A DNA stretch of 52,621 nucleotides from an uncultured Bacilli bacterium (lineage in GTDB: Bacteria; Bacillota_I; Bacilli_A; RF39; UBA660): the NCBI GenBank assembly GCA_910583745.1, contig CAJTZC010000012.1:1-52621 (forward strand), in the 5' to 3' direction. The stretch's first letter is position 1. Every line of letters starts with the position of its first letter. The position numbers and the translations under genes are program-made. Below the pieces are notes generated by a model. That model was given only the letters and a program-made list of their open reading frames with translations, was not told the DNA's origin and searched no databases. Positions 1 through 8,276 of the stretch are shown here, piece by piece.

Positions 1-2
1 CA

Positions 3-131
3 TTATCTTATGAAGAAGTACAACAAGAAATTGGAAAAAGAAATTATCAAAAAATATTGTTAGCCATTTTAGCAGGACTGATAACATTTATTATTTTCAT
101 AATTGAAATAATTATCATAAAAAAGATATAA
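3..131 (+). CDS. C-terminal part of a membrane protein (5' end outside window)
   Basis: This is an open frame entering from the window edge and ending at a TAA at 129-131. The visible 42 residues are a short charged stretch (LSYEEVQQEIGKRNYQK) followed by one strongly hydrophobic Ile/Leu-rich segment of about 22 residues and a terminal KKI, so it looks like a tail-anchored or last transmembrane helix with a cytoplasmic basic end. Nothing more can be said of its function. It is followed after 24 bases by another small membrane protein gene and probably shares its transcript. Confidence 0.5.
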   Translation, partial: LSYEEVQQEIGKRNYQKILLAILAGLITFIIFIIEIIIIKKI

Positions 132-155
132 ACAAAAAATTTTAGGAGGTAGAAT

Positions 156-266
156 ATGGAATTTTGGATAATTATGTTACTATTTATATATATTGGTGGA
201 GGTTGTTCACTTGCAGGTACTTGGTGGAGTAAAAAGAAAAAAGAAAAAAAATCAGAAAAACAGTAA
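156..266 (+). CDS. Small single-pass membrane protein, 36 aa
   Basis: The ATG at 156 has a strong ribosome site AGGAGGT at 144-150, which is why this very short frame is taken as real. The product has a hydrophobic helix (FWIIMLLFIYIGGGCSLAG) and then a highly basic tail of Lys and Glu (WWSKKKKEKKSEKQ). One membrane helix with a cytoplasmic positive tail is expected. It is followed by a good intrinsic terminator at 299-331. I recognise no family; small membrane peptides like this can be stress peptides, toxins or subunit modulators, but the sequence does not choose between them. Confidence 0.55.
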   Translation: MEFWIIMLLFIYIGGGCSLAGTWWSKKKKEKKSEKQ

Positions 267-298
267 TTTTTATACTGAGAAATGATTTACATTCATCG

Positions 299-331
299 AA
301 CAGATTAATTTATAACAATTAGTCTGTTTTT
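299..331 (+). terminator. Intrinsic terminator after the small membrane protein genes
   Basis: A ten-base stem (299-308 with 319-328, one G-U pair) closes a 10-base loop and runs directly into a T tract at 327-331. It ends the short leftmost transcript. Confidence 0.7.
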
Positions 332-335
332 GTTT

Positions 336-635
336 CTTAAATTACTAACAAATTTTAGATTGTTACGAGATAGACTTTTCTCTTCAAAACAGTATAATGA
401 TTTTGTAATGATTTATATGATGAAGAGATATTAGATGAAGATGACTTGAAATCTATTAAAAATAATAATAAAAGTGATGACTTTGAGAGATAAATGATGT
501 ATTATGATTTTAAGAGGTTAAAGGTTGAAAATAAATACATAAATTAGAACACGCAAAAAGAGTTCAAATAATCAAAAATTTTTTTGAACTTGAATAAGTC
601 AATGAAGACTATAAAATAAGTAAATGTTCTTTGAA
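336..635. other. AT-rich gene-free stretch with one inverted repeat
   Basis: No credible gene is seen. A short open stretch ending at about 492 (LDEDDLKSIKNNNKSDDFER, then stop) looks like the tail of a decayed acidic protein. A perfect 8-base inverted repeat pairs 561-568 with 583-590; read on the minus strand it is followed by a run of five T, so it could terminate leftward transcripts. Confidence 0.35.
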
Positions 636-807
636 ATAATAAACTGCCAAAGATAAGGTTCCGTGCTCGATAGCAATTAGCTATTATCGGCTACACTCAT
701 ATGTACTCTAAGGATTGACGACACATATAAAAATACGGGATAAAAGATAATCTCTTTCACCACTCACCTCCACGTGCTCTGTAGTATGCCCAATAACAGT
801 TTATTAT
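636..807 (+). ncRNA. Structured RNA candidate, possibly 6S RNA
   Basis: A perfect 11-base closing stem (636-646 paired with 797-807, ending CTG and starting CAG) encloses about 150 bases of non-coding sequence that is clearly richer in G and C than its surroundings. Inside, an imperfect hairpin forms around 668-689 (CGATAGC with GCTATTATCG). A long rod with terminal closing stem, internal bubble and a total near 170 nt is the architecture of 6S RNA, which binds RNA polymerase holoenzyme; the strand and the identity are inferred from shape only, since I cannot run a covariance search. No protein frame fits. A second perfect 7-base hairpin (847-865) follows and may belong to the same transcript. 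Confidence 0.45.
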
Positions 808-890
808 AATAATAAAGAACTTTAATTATTTTAATTACAATGTGTGCCTTTCAAGGACTGAAAGGACGTAGAAAGGAATGTTAGTTAAAA

Positions 891-1060
891 ATGAAAGAAT
901 TTAATAGAAGTGATTATGTAATATCAAAATAATACAAAAATTACAGAATGAAATTTCTTAGGAATATGGCTTACAAGGTAATATGCGAACTGCTCTTGTT
1001 CTTTAGGAATGGAAGAAGATGCAAATAATGCAACGACAATTGGGAAAGGTAAGGTAAAAT
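891..1060 (+). pseudogene. Decayed coding remnant upstream of the ASCH-like gene
   Basis: An ATG at 891 preceded by GAAAGGAATG opens only 13 codons (MKEFNRSDYVISK, then stop). Further on, the frame used by the next gene reads like protein (for example EYGLQGNMRTALV and EWKKMQIMQRQLGKV) but is broken by TAG, TAG and TAA. I read it as debris of a small gene lost just before the ASCH-like gene; the original product is not recognisable. Confidence 0.3.
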
Positions 1061-1513
1061 ATGGTGCATTTAGTCTATTGTGATGATAAATCAAAAGAGT
1101 TAAATAAGATTATAGACGGTAGTAAAACAATGATTATAAGGGGAGCAGCTGGAAGAAAAATACCACATAGTAGAGTTTTTAAAGATGAGATTCTTACCTT
1201 TATGGAGAAAGGGTCAAAGAAAATTAGTGCTAAAGCAACAGTAACAGATGTACAAAATTTTGTGAAGTTGTCTGAAGAAGAAATAATTAACACCATTGAA
1301 AATAATAATAGCAAATTACAATTAACAGACAAACAAAAAGAAAGATGGCATAAAAAATGTCTATGTTTAGTGGAGTTTGATAATGTAGAAAGTATTAATC
1401 CATTAGATTTTGAGCATCAAGGAAATATGGATGACTGGCTAATTATCGAAAAAAAAGAAGATGTTGTTGTAGGAACAAGCATTCCATATAACTATGAAAA
1501 ATCGAAATTCTAG
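1061..1513 (+). CDS. ASCH/PUA-like domain protein
   Basis: The 150-residue product has the pattern of the small PUA-like ASCH/EVE fold: an early strand with KTMIIRGAAGRKIPHSRVF, a middle strand AKATVTDV, and a late LVEFDNVESI followed by the acidic helix end. ASCH domains bind RNA or modified nucleotides in the cytosol; some are associated with modified-base handling in phages. The assignment is from pattern, not from a search. The ATG is preceded by AAAGGTAAGG at 1045-1054. The stop lies 12 bases before a DUF5131 gene, so the two form one operon. Both are AT-rich and look phage-derived. ASCH-like proteins next to DUF5131 suggest a shared role on nucleic acid, but no substrate can be named. 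Confidence 0.55.
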   Translation: MVHLVYCDDKSKELNKIIDGSKTMIIRGAAGRKIPHSRVFKDEILTFMEKGSKKISAKATVTDVQNFVKLSEEEIINTIENNNSKLQLTDKQKERWHKKCLCLVEFDNVESINPLDFEHQGNMDDWLIIEKKEDVVVGTSIPYNYEKSKF

Positions 1514-1525
1514 GAGTGATATTTT

Positions 1526-2248
1526 ATGGCAATGTGGAATCCGTGGCGAGGATGTAAAAAATGTAGTGATGGGTGTTTACATTGCTATATCCATAAAGGC
1601 GATTCAAAAAGAAATGTCAATACCAATGAAATAATAAAAACAAAAGACTTTGATAAACCAGTAGAAAAATTAAAAAATGGTAATTATAAAATGAAATCGG
1701 GACTTGTCTATCTGTGCTTTTCTACTGATTTCTTAATTGAAGAAGCCGATGAGTGGAGAAATGCTTGCTGGAAAATGATTAAAGAAAGACAAGATTGTAC
1801 CTTTCTATTTCTAACAAAAAGAATCGATAGATTTATGCAGTGTATTCCAAATGATTGGGAAAATGGATATGACAATGTAGTTGTATGTTGCACTGTTGAA
1901 AATCAGAAAAATGCCGATTATAAATTATCTATATTTAAAGATTTACCAATAAAGCATAAATGCATTACAGCACAGCCTTTATTAGAAAGGATAGATATAG
2001 AAAAATATCTTGATGATATTGAATTAGTCGTCGTTGGTGGAGAATCGGATAGAAATGCAAGACCATTAGATTTTCAATGGGTTTTAGATGTTAGAGAACA
2101 GTGTATAAGAAAAAATGTTAGTTTTGAATTTAGACAATGTGGAACATATTTTATAAAAGATGCAAAACATTATAAATTGCAAACAAAAGATTTAATTAAA
2201 CAAGCAAAACTATCTCATATCGATTTTAAAAGTAATCGTTTAATGTAA
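1526..2248 (+). CDS. DUF5131 family protein (phage Gp37/Gp68-like)
   Basis: The 240-residue product starts with the family hallmark WNPWRGCKKCSDGCLHCYI, three or four clustered cysteines in a pattern like a radical-SAM or zinc-binding loop, and contains the later hallmark VVVGGESDRNARPL at about residue 170. DUF5131 proteins are common in phages and mobile islands; their C-x2-3-C arrangement suggests an iron-sulfur radical SAM-like enzyme, but the reaction is not established. A ribosome site AGGAG sits at 1512-1516, overlapping the end of the ASCH-like gene, and the start ATG is 1526. Length matches the family. Partner in a two-gene operon with the ASCH-like protein. Confidence 0.8.
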   Translation: MAMWNPWRGCKKCSDGCLHCYIHKGDSKRNVNTNEIIKTKDFDKPVEKLKNGNYKMKSGLVYLCFSTDFLIEEADEWRNACWKMIKERQDCTFLFLTKRIDRFMQCIPNDWENGYDNVVVCCTVENQKNADYKLSIFKDLPIKHKCITAQPLLERIDIEKYLDDIELVVVGGESDRNARPLDFQWVLDVREQCIRKNVSFEFRQCGTYFIKDAKHYKLQTKDLIKQAKLSHIDFKSNRLM

Positions 2249-2293
2249 CAGAAGATTTTAACATTATGGAAATCGGTTTTTATCAATTAAAAA

Positions 2294-2336
2294 AAATACC
2301 TGTGTATAGACGATAATACTACACATGTTTTCAATT
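2294..2336 (+). terminator. Weak hairpin after the DUF5131 gene
   Basis: A six-base stem (TGTGTA with TACACA, around 2302-2329) is followed by TTTT. The loop is long, so this is a weak candidate for the end of the ASCH-DUF5131 transcript. Confidence 0.3.
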
Positions 2337-2361
2337 ATAAAATGAATAGAAGGTAAATATT

Positions 2362-3111
2362 ATGGAAGTAAAAAACATTGCAATTCAAGATATTCAAAAT
2401 ATCGATACCCGATTTTCATTTTTTCATTATACGAATATAAATAACATAGAAAGTATCGATAAAAATGGATTAATTTCTAAAATTGGGGAAAATGCATCGG
2501 GTATAGAGGCAACTGAAAAAATATTTTTTGCCATCGGGATAAAGGGAGTATTGTCTATTTATGATTCTTGGATAAGATGGTTAATAGCTAAAAGATTGAC
2601 AGATTTACCGGGCAAAAAGGCAGATTTGCCGTTTTATCGCTTCTGTACTTTTATCATGAGACTGCCAGTTATCCATTATTTTATAGCATTCGTCGTTAAT
2701 ACAATAGTGCGGTTGGAATTTAGATTTAAACCCTTTAAAATTAAATCTTTCAAGATAATGAAAGAGATATTAGATCATAGTTGTTTTTTGATATTAGATT
2801 TGGAAGAAGGAGTCGACTTTTCATACCAAGATATCGATGAAGTGAAGAAACAAAAGTTTGACAAAAGATTATTAAAAATGGTATACGCGAAGCAAAACAA
2901 AATGAGTAGTAAAAAAATGGATTATTGGAATATGCATACTTTTAGCAATGTAGTGGTTCCTCCTGATAAAATACAATTAATTAAGCTGAATGATTCTTAT
3001 CGTTGTATAGATATTTTGTTATGGATGATAGAGCATACTAAATTAGATTTAAAAGTGTTGGCTCCTTATTTGTATGAATTTTTAGATTATTATAACTTAT
3101 TAAAAAAATAA
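2362..3111 (+). CDS. Hypothetical protein with ART-like N-terminal pattern
   Basis: This 249-residue protein is not firmly recognised. Its N-terminus (FFHYTNINNIESIDKNGL, residues about 20-37) resembles the opening of DarT-like and other ADP-ribosyltransferase-fold proteins, which begin with HxTxxxNLxxIxxxGL, and a late WNMHTFSNVVVPPDKIQLI segment resembles the end of such folds. The middle (residues about 95-125) is basic and hydrophobic. The proposal of an ART-type fold is inference; the key catalytic Glu cannot be placed. ATG at 2362 follows AGAAGGTAAAT. The gene stands alone with a 36-base gap to the next one on the same strand. Confidence 0.4.
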   Translation: MEVKNIAIQDIQNIDTRFSFFHYTNINNIESIDKNGLISKIGENASGIEATEKIFFAIGIKGVLSIYDSWIRWLIAKRLTDLPGKKADLPFYRFCTFIMRLPVIHYFIAFVVNTIVRLEFRFKPFKIKSFKIMKEILDHSCFLILDLEEGVDFSYQDIDEVKKQKFDKRLLKMVYAKQNKMSSKKMDYWNMHTFSNVVVPPDKIQLIKLNDSYRCIDILLWMIEHTKLDLKVLAPYLYEFLDYYNLLKK

Positions 3112-3147
3112 ATGCATTATGCTTCTTAATGAAAGGTTAGATTGAAG

Positions 3148-4044
3148 ATGGATAAAAATATATTAGAGTTTTACAAAAATACAAGTCCTTATACTGAATT
3201 AGGATTGTATAAGGATTTTGCTAAAAGTTTGCCGGATGATATTTCTACATTGTGCTTACTACAAAGGAAGCAAATCATTCATCCTTTTGCTTTCAAAGAG
3301 GAAGAAATTAGAAATTCTAAGAATTGCTTTTGGGGAGATATGACCCAAATATCGGATATGAATCTTTTACGTGAAGATGACTTATTTCCCAACGCGATAG
3401 GTATGGTTGCAGAATTATTAAGAAAGAATCCTGAGTATTCATTCAATCGGGAGGCCAAAGATAAACTTTTTGTTACTTGTAGGGGCCAAGCATTATTGCT
3501 CGCGGCCATTTTGAAGGCTAAAGATGTACCTGCAAGAGTAAGAAGTGGGTTTGCAGAGTATACGAGCAACGATGGAATCTACTGGGACCATTGGGTGACG
3601 GAATACTATGATAAAAAAAGTGAGAAATGGATTTTGGTCGATGCCGATTGCTGTTGTAATGATAAACTAGATTTTGACATCTATGATATACCAAGAAACA
3701 AATTTTTATTTGCTGCAGAACTTTGGCTAAAGGTTAGAGAAAATGAGTTCGATGTTTCAAAAGTAGGACATGCCTATTATGGAAAAGACAAAGAAGGATT
3801 AATTCAAACATTGACAACTGCTCTGTTTTATGATTTCCATTGTCTAATGAACAATGAAATAATATATTTGCATTATCCTAAATATTTAAAGGCTTGCAAT
3901 TTTAGGTTAAATCCTGCTGATTATGGAGAATTAGATGAATTAGCGAGGCTCATGCTAAATCCAGATAAAAACTTTCATCAATTAAGTGAAATATGGAATC
4001 ATCAATCAAAATTTAGAATTTTGGCAGGAGGCACTATATCTTAA
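3148..4044 (+). CDS. Transglutaminase-like (cysteine protease fold) protein
   Basis: The approximately 298-residue product has the transglutaminase-core triad in order: Cys in TCRGQALLLAAILKAKDVPARVR, His in YWDHWVTEYY, and Asp in WILVDADCC. This fold covers transglutaminases, bacterial peptidases and deamidases; bacterial cytosolic members usually hydrolyse or modify peptides. No signal peptide is visible, so it acts in the cytoplasm. I prefer the ATG at 3148 over a TTG at 3142 because AAAGG at 3132-3136 is within reach of both and ATG is the usual start; the choice shifts the N-terminus by two residues. The C-terminal third has no known domain. It ends before a strong bidirectional terminator shared with the convergent gene. 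Confidence 0.7.
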   Translation: MDKNILEFYKNTSPYTELGLYKDFAKSLPDDISTLCLLQRKQIIHPFAFKEEEIRNSKNCFWGDMTQISDMNLLREDDLFPNAIGMVAELLRKNPEYSFNREAKDKLFVTCRGQALLLAAILKAKDVPARVRSGFAEYTSNDGIYWDHWVTEYYDKKSEKWILVDADCCCNDKLDFDIYDIPRNKFLFAAELWLKVRENEFDVSKVGHAYYGKDKEGLIQTLTTALFYDFHCLMNNEIIYLHYPKYLKACNFRLNPADYGELDELARLMLNPDKNFHQLSEIWNHQSKFRILAGGTIS

Positions 4045-4114
4045 TTCTTCCTTTAAATTTAGCATATTTGAATGATTATTTTATAGGTTATATAATAATT
4101 TCGGAAATTTGAAT

Positions 4115-4156
4115 AAAAAAAATGATTTGAGATAAAGTTCTCTCATCATTTTTTTA
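4115..4156. terminator. Bidirectional terminator between convergent genes
   Basis: An 11-base stem formed by AAAAAAATGAT and ATCATTTTTTT, extended inside by GAGA/TCTC, gives a T tract in both directions. It serves the transglutaminase-like gene (plus) and the unknown gene ending at 4157 (minus). Confidence 0.75.
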
Positions 4157-5329
4157 TCAATGATTTGGTAATTCAAATTGTAGACGTTTTCCTTTGTTCA
4201 TTAAACTTAGATAATTGTCAATTCTTTCAACTAGTCCAGGCAAAGGTAACTCTCCTTTGATTTCTTTTATCGTTTCCATTATCGTCGTTTCTGCTTGCAG
4301 GACAGCTTCCATGTTAAAATCGGATTCATCGAAGCTCACAACTCTTTCAGATAAACTCTTAGCCATTGTGGTTCGTGTAGAATTTGCAAAGTTGGATATA
4401 ATCATTTCGTCTCTGTTTTGATGATCTGGAGCGGGCAATAATGATGCGTTTGCAGCGCTTAATAATGCCGGATCACTCGTTAAATCGATTTGCAAGCCCT
4501 TTCTAGAATAGAAATAAGCGCGAAGTCCTTTTTCTCTACTGGCATCAAACCTATAAGTTCCATTGACTTTTCCATTTTTTTTATGTGTGATAATTTCTAC
4601 TGAGATTCTTTTTAAACTATCATCTGGATTTAACGAAGCTTTGAGCACTACGGATGCATTATTTTGTTTATCATGTGCTTTTACAATCTCCACTGAGCTC
4701 ATACCTGTATTAAAATTTCTTACTATTTCTATATCGTTAAATCTTTCTGTTATAACGCCATCTTTTAATGAAAGAGATATGGAGTCGCGGCTGTGTCTGT
4801 TTCTTAGGCTATCTATTAACTGGTCAAGCGTAATCGTTATGTCGAAATCACTCGATAAAACGTTAAATGATGTTTCGTAAGAAACTCTTTTCGGATGTTG
4901 TGAAGTTTGTATTTTTCCTATTTTAGCAGATTTAGAAGATTCAATACTGCCATTGTTGCAAAAAGAGAAATGTCGTGTCGCATTGCGTGTATCCATTCCG
5001 AACCATTCTATTCTTCCGAATTCACAAGTAAAGCTTCTACTTTTTTCTGTTAATGTATCGAACCCAACTAGAGTTTCTTTGGCGAGTGGTATACCTATGC
5101 TATCTCCAAAATAGAACGCATTTGCTAGTTTGTATCTTGGTTTGTATTTATCTTCCAGCTCCCTTATATCCGCTTCTCCGACTTCCGTATGCAGTGGTAA
5201 ACAATATGCATCTGATAGCTGTTCGTACCAACCGACATTCCAGCTTTTCACGTATTCTTCCGCTTTTTGCATTTCTTCTAGTACTCCTGCTACTGCTGTC
5301 ATTTGAGTCTCTCTATCTAAAATTTCCAT
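4157..5329 (-). CDS. Hypothetical protein, 390 aa
   Basis: I do not recognise this protein. It has no signal peptide or membrane segment. Residues 1-60 are helical with conserved-looking aromatic and acidic residues (EEYVKSWNVGWYEQLSDAYCLPL), residues about 90-300 are predicted beta-rich, with many alternating Ile/Val/Ser stretches and a run that looks like antiparallel strands (FDITITLDQLIDSL, RISVEIITHKKNGKVNGTYRF), and the C-terminal 60 residues are helical again. This overall shape is of a soluble cytosolic protein. The ATG at 5329 has a strong AGGAGG site 5 bases upstream on the minus strand. It is a single-gene unit ending in the shared terminator at 4115-4156. Confidence 0.6.
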   Translation of the reverse strand: MEILDRETQMTAVAGVLEEMQKAEEYVKSWNVGWYEQLSDAYCLPLHTEVGEADIRELEDKYKPRYKLANAFYFGDSIGIPLAKETLVGFDTLTEKSRSFTCEFGRIEWFGMDTRNATRHFSFCNNGSIESSKSAKIGKIQTSQHPKRVSYETSFNVLSSDFDITITLDQLIDSLRNRHSRDSISLSLKDGVITERFNDIEIVRNFNTGMSSVEIVKAHDKQNNASVVLKASLNPDDSLKRISVEIITHKKNGKVNGTYRFDASREKGLRAYFYSRKGLQIDLTSDPALLSAANASLLPAPDHQNRDEMIISNFANSTRTTMAKSLSERVVSFDESDFNMEAVLQAETTIMETIKEIKGELPLPGLVERIDNYLSLMNKGKRLQFELPNH

Positions 5330-5598
5330 GTAATCCTCCTATTGGTTGTTATTATATCACGTTTCTAAGCTTTTTTATAAACATTCGTTCAAAAATTGAA
5401 AAATTGTGCTGTATTTTATTGTTTGGTTCTTTTATTCGTGCGTGTCAATAGGATAGCAAATGATTGTGAAATCTGGATTTTATATTGAACATAAGTGGTT
5501 CTAGTTTTATTAGATTTAAATATATGGTAAAATATTTTTATTAAACAAAAATATTATGGACAAAGTGAAGGCAAACCACACCAAGGAGCTGGTGTTCT

Positions 5599-6420
5599 AT
5601 GTTACGTTTGAAAGATGTAAACGATAAACAAAAGATGATGGAATATTATCGAACAAGCGATATGCTGAATTTGATGTATTTTTTTCCAAAGCTCAGTTCT
5701 GTCGAAGATTTAATCATCATAGAAAGCAAAGACGATTATCTCCATAATAAGGAAATTTTAAAATTTTTCAATCAAAATAGGGTGGATACTTTAAAAGGAA
5801 GAACTCCGATTTTAGGAATAGAAAATTCGGGAAAAAGGGAAGACTTTTATGATGCTTTAATTAGAGTAAAAGAAAAAGACCCTTTGGGAGTATTGGTTTT
5901 ATTCAATATAAAGAGCGAGCCAACAGAGAGATATGAGAGATGGGCTGGAATATCTGTCGGAGTAAATCTAGGGCGAGATGTAGTCATAGAGACCGTATCA
6001 AAAGGGTTTGATGGAAGAGAAGTTTCAAAGGGGATATGCACTCATGAACGATATTTTGTCCCGTGGTATGATTTAAGAAAAATCAGTATTGACAATTTTA
6101 AACAATATCAAACGTACCAAATAAGCGATGAAGATTACCAAATCACTAGGATGGAAAGAATGAAGTTTTTAAAATCTATAGGGTTAAATCCAGACGAATT
6201 CTCTTCCTATATCCCTAAAGTTTATCAATCCATACCAAATTTTATTTGGCTGAATGTGATTCAAAATCTGCTTAAGCAACTAGAAAAAAACGAAGAAATT
6301 TTAGCAAACTCGGGATTTACAAATTTTGTCATTTCGGGTCATACAGAAGGAAGGCAATTTGCTCCCTGGCAAATGTTTGACAAAAGTAGGTCTCGCCTGG
6401 CAAAAAACGAAAAGAATTAG
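5599..6420 (+). CDS. Hypothetical protein, 273 aa
   Basis: The product is soluble and not recognised. The N-terminal half alternates short strands and helices (LSSVEDLIIIES, DPLGVLVLFNI) in an alpha/beta pattern, the middle has WAGISVGVNLGRDVVIETVSKGFDG, which could be a nucleotide- or substrate-binding strand-loop, and residues about 170-230 are charged helices. It precedes an ATP-grasp-type gene and an amidotransferase-type gene on the same strand, so a role with them in a small-molecule or peptide modification is conceivable but not shown. GGAG at 5586-5589 provides a ribosome site for ATG 5599. Confidence 0.5.
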   Translation: MLRLKDVNDKQKMMEYYRTSDMLNLMYFFPKLSSVEDLIIIESKDDYLHNKEILKFFNQNRVDTLKGRTPILGIENSGKREDFYDALIRVKEKDPLGVLVLFNIKSEPTERYERWAGISVGVNLGRDVVIETVSKGFDGREVSKGICTHERYFVPWYDLRKISIDNFKQYQTYQISDEDYQITRMERMKFLKSIGLNPDEFSSYIPKVYQSIPNFIWLNVIQNLLKQLEKNEEILANSGFTNFVISGHTEGRQFAPWQMFDKSRSRLAKNEKN

Positions 6421-6481
6421 AAATTTAGCAAAAGACAGGTTTTGTGAAATTTTCTGAATAATTTAAAAGTATTCAAAACTA

Positions 6482-6490
6482 TGCTATAAT
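6482..6490 (+). promoter_or_regulatory. Extended -10 promoter (TGCTATAAT)
   Basis: TATAAT at 6485-6490 preceded by TGC gives an extended -10; the -35 is poor. It lies 36 bases before the ATG of the ATP-grasp-type gene. The same TGCTATAAT occurs before ridA (9983) and before the broken Fic gene (45482). Confidence 0.6.
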
Positions 6491-6526
6491 TTTTGTAGAA
6501 TTATGTAAATTTTGGGAGGAATATTT

Positions 6527-7456
6527 ATGATAATTGATTGTTTTTGTTTTTCCGTTCCTAATCTATCTTCTACCGATTATAGTATAGGTGAAAATGACAG
6601 TAAGAATACTATTTGGATAAAAACAAAAGAAAAAGAATTGATGGATTCTGTTAAAGAAAATGATATGTTAGTTCTATTTGATAGAAGTACCAAAAAATTT
6701 TATAAGGATGGTGCGGAAATCGATGTTAAAAATAAGATTGTATTTCCTCGTAGTTTTATTCCTTATGAAGAAGAACTTTTAAGCTTTTTAGAACAGAATG
6801 GTGCATTAGCTATTCAGACAAAAGAAGATTTAAAAAAGATAATGTATTGGCCACAAAGTATACAACCTGTACATAGAAGAGTTGTTTCGACGACTTATGG
6901 AGAGTTCCAACAGAATTCTCAGATATATGGTTCGATGTTTAAGAGTATATTTTTTAAAACTGCCAAAAAATCGCATGCGAGTTGTATTTTAAATTTTTTT
7001 GGTTTTATCGATATAAAGAAAAAGCATTTTGCAACAAAACCCACTTTATGGGATGTATCTTTGGAAGATGATGTTTTTCTTTCAGAAGTTTTCGAACCGA
7101 TTAGAGATGAAGTAAATGATATGAGTTGTAAAGAGTATCGAGTATTTGTGTTCAATAATACTTTATTAAGCATTTCAAGGTCGTATGTCGATTATCCGAC
7201 AGATGTACCTCATGAAGTTGTATTATTCGTCGAAGAACAAATCGAAAAAGTGGCTTCTTTGCCTGATTTCCCTGGTAGTTATGTTTTAGATGTCGGACAA
7301 GTCTTAGTTGACGGTAAGGAGGTAATCGATATTATAGAATTCAATCCTATCAGCTCTGCGGGCTTAGAAGTTTGTAATCTTTTGGCTGACGCAGTAGCAA
7401 AACCGTCAAAGAGACCACGATTCGTTAGAAAAACGATAGATGAAACTCATTCATAG
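6527..7456 (+). CDS. ATP-grasp domain protein
   Basis: The 309-residue product ends with a segment typical of ATP-grasp enzymes: CKEYRVFVFNNTLLSISRSYVD, then PGSYVLDVGQVLVDG, then VIDIIEFNPISSAGLEVCN, where the paired Asp, Glu and Asn (EFNP) would bind Mg-ATP. It resembles the short R2K-type ATP-grasp clade often found in peptide or small-molecule tagging clusters. Such enzymes join a carboxylate to an amine or thiol using ATP, in the cytosol. The substrate is unknown. A TTG at 6512 is in frame, but GGGAGGA at 6514-6520 is the ribosome site for ATG 6527, so 6527 is taken. A class I amidotransferase-like gene follows. Confidence 0.65.
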   Translation: MIIDCFCFSVPNLSSTDYSIGENDSKNTIWIKTKEKELMDSVKENDMLVLFDRSTKKFYKDGAEIDVKNKIVFPRSFIPYEEELLSFLEQNGALAIQTKEDLKKIMYWPQSIQPVHRRVVSTTYGEFQQNSQIYGSMFKSIFFKTAKKSHASCILNFFGFIDIKKKHFATKPTLWDVSLEDDVFLSEVFEPIRDEVNDMSCKEYRVFVFNNTLLSISRSYVDYPTDVPHEVVLFVEEQIEKVASLPDFPGSYVLDVGQVLVDGKEVIDIIEFNPISSAGLEVCNLLADAVAKPSKRPRFVRKTIDETHS

Positions 7457-7553
7457 TTAGTTTTTCTTCCGCTATTTCGGCATGTTTTTCAAATAAATAC
7501 GTCAATTTTAGTTTTTAGATATTTCATTAATAATAGAGAGGAGATATACAACT

Positions 7554-8273
7554 ATGGGAAAAGTTTTAATTGGCATCATTGCTAAACATTATTTAAAAGA
7601 GTCAAAAAGACCTAATGTCTATATTAAAAATGAGTTAAAACAGGCGATATTCGATAATGGAGCCATCGCGATTGGAATTTTACCTACTCGCGAAGAAAGA
7701 GTAAAGGTTGGGAGTGCCATAAAAGACGAGCTAACCGAAACAGAAAAAGAGGAATTGGTCTATCAGTTGAACTTATGTGATGGGATAATACTGCAAGGCG
7801 GTGGCTTTTCGGATGAGTATGAATGTTTTGTTGCAAAGTATTGCTATGAAAATGATATTCCAATTCTCGGAATATGTGCAGGAATGAATAATATGGTGCG
7901 TGCTGTGGGCGGTACCGTATTGAAACCTGAACATCTCGTGAATCATAATAGCGAAGAAAACTATGTCCATGAGATTGTTATCGAACCTTCCTCTAATTTT
8001 TATAACATGATTCAACGGGAAAAGCTGCATGTCAATTCTCGTCACAAGTGTTGCACTTCGGATTGCGGTCCTTTAACCCCTGCTGCGCATTCTTTAGATG
8101 GCATTATCGAAGTCATCGAAGACAAATCAAAACAATTTTATTTGGCAGTACAATTTCATCCTGAAACATTATATAAATTCGACAAGGATATGGATAAAAT
8201 TTTTAAATATTTTGTCAATGTCTGTTCGATGAATAAGGACAGGCCCTGTGTGATTGACGAAGAGAAGGATTAA
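7554..8273 (+). CDS. Class I glutamine amidotransferase-like hydrolase (PuuD-type, peptidase C26)
   Basis: The 239-residue protein carries the class I amidotransferase triad: nucleophile Cys in ILGICAGMNN, and His with Glu in AVQFHPETLYKF. The intervening HVNSRHKCC and DGIIEVIED segments match the gamma-glutamyl-GABA hydrolase (PuuD) and related peptidase C26 layout, so it likely hydrolyses a gamma-glutamyl amide in the cytosol. There is no fused synthetase domain. AGAGGAGA lies at 7536-7543 before ATG 7554. It is followed after 3 bases by a frameshifted acetyltransferase gene, and preceded by the ATP-grasp gene; an ATP-grasp ligase plus gamma-glutamyl hydrolase pair would fit a gamma-glutamylation cycle, which is inference only. 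Confidence 0.8.
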   Translation: MGKVLIGIIAKHYLKESKRPNVYIKNELKQAIFDNGAIAIGILPTREERVKVGSAIKDELTETEKEELVYQLNLCDGIILQGGGFSDEYECFVAKYCYENDIPILGICAGMNNMVRAVGGTVLKPEHLVNHNSEENYVHEIVIEPSSNFYNMIQREKLHVNSRHKCCTSDCGPLTPAAHSLDGIIEVIEDKSKQFYLAVQFHPETLYKFDKDMDKIFKYFVNVCSMNKDRPCVIDEEKD

Positions 8274-8276
8274 TTT

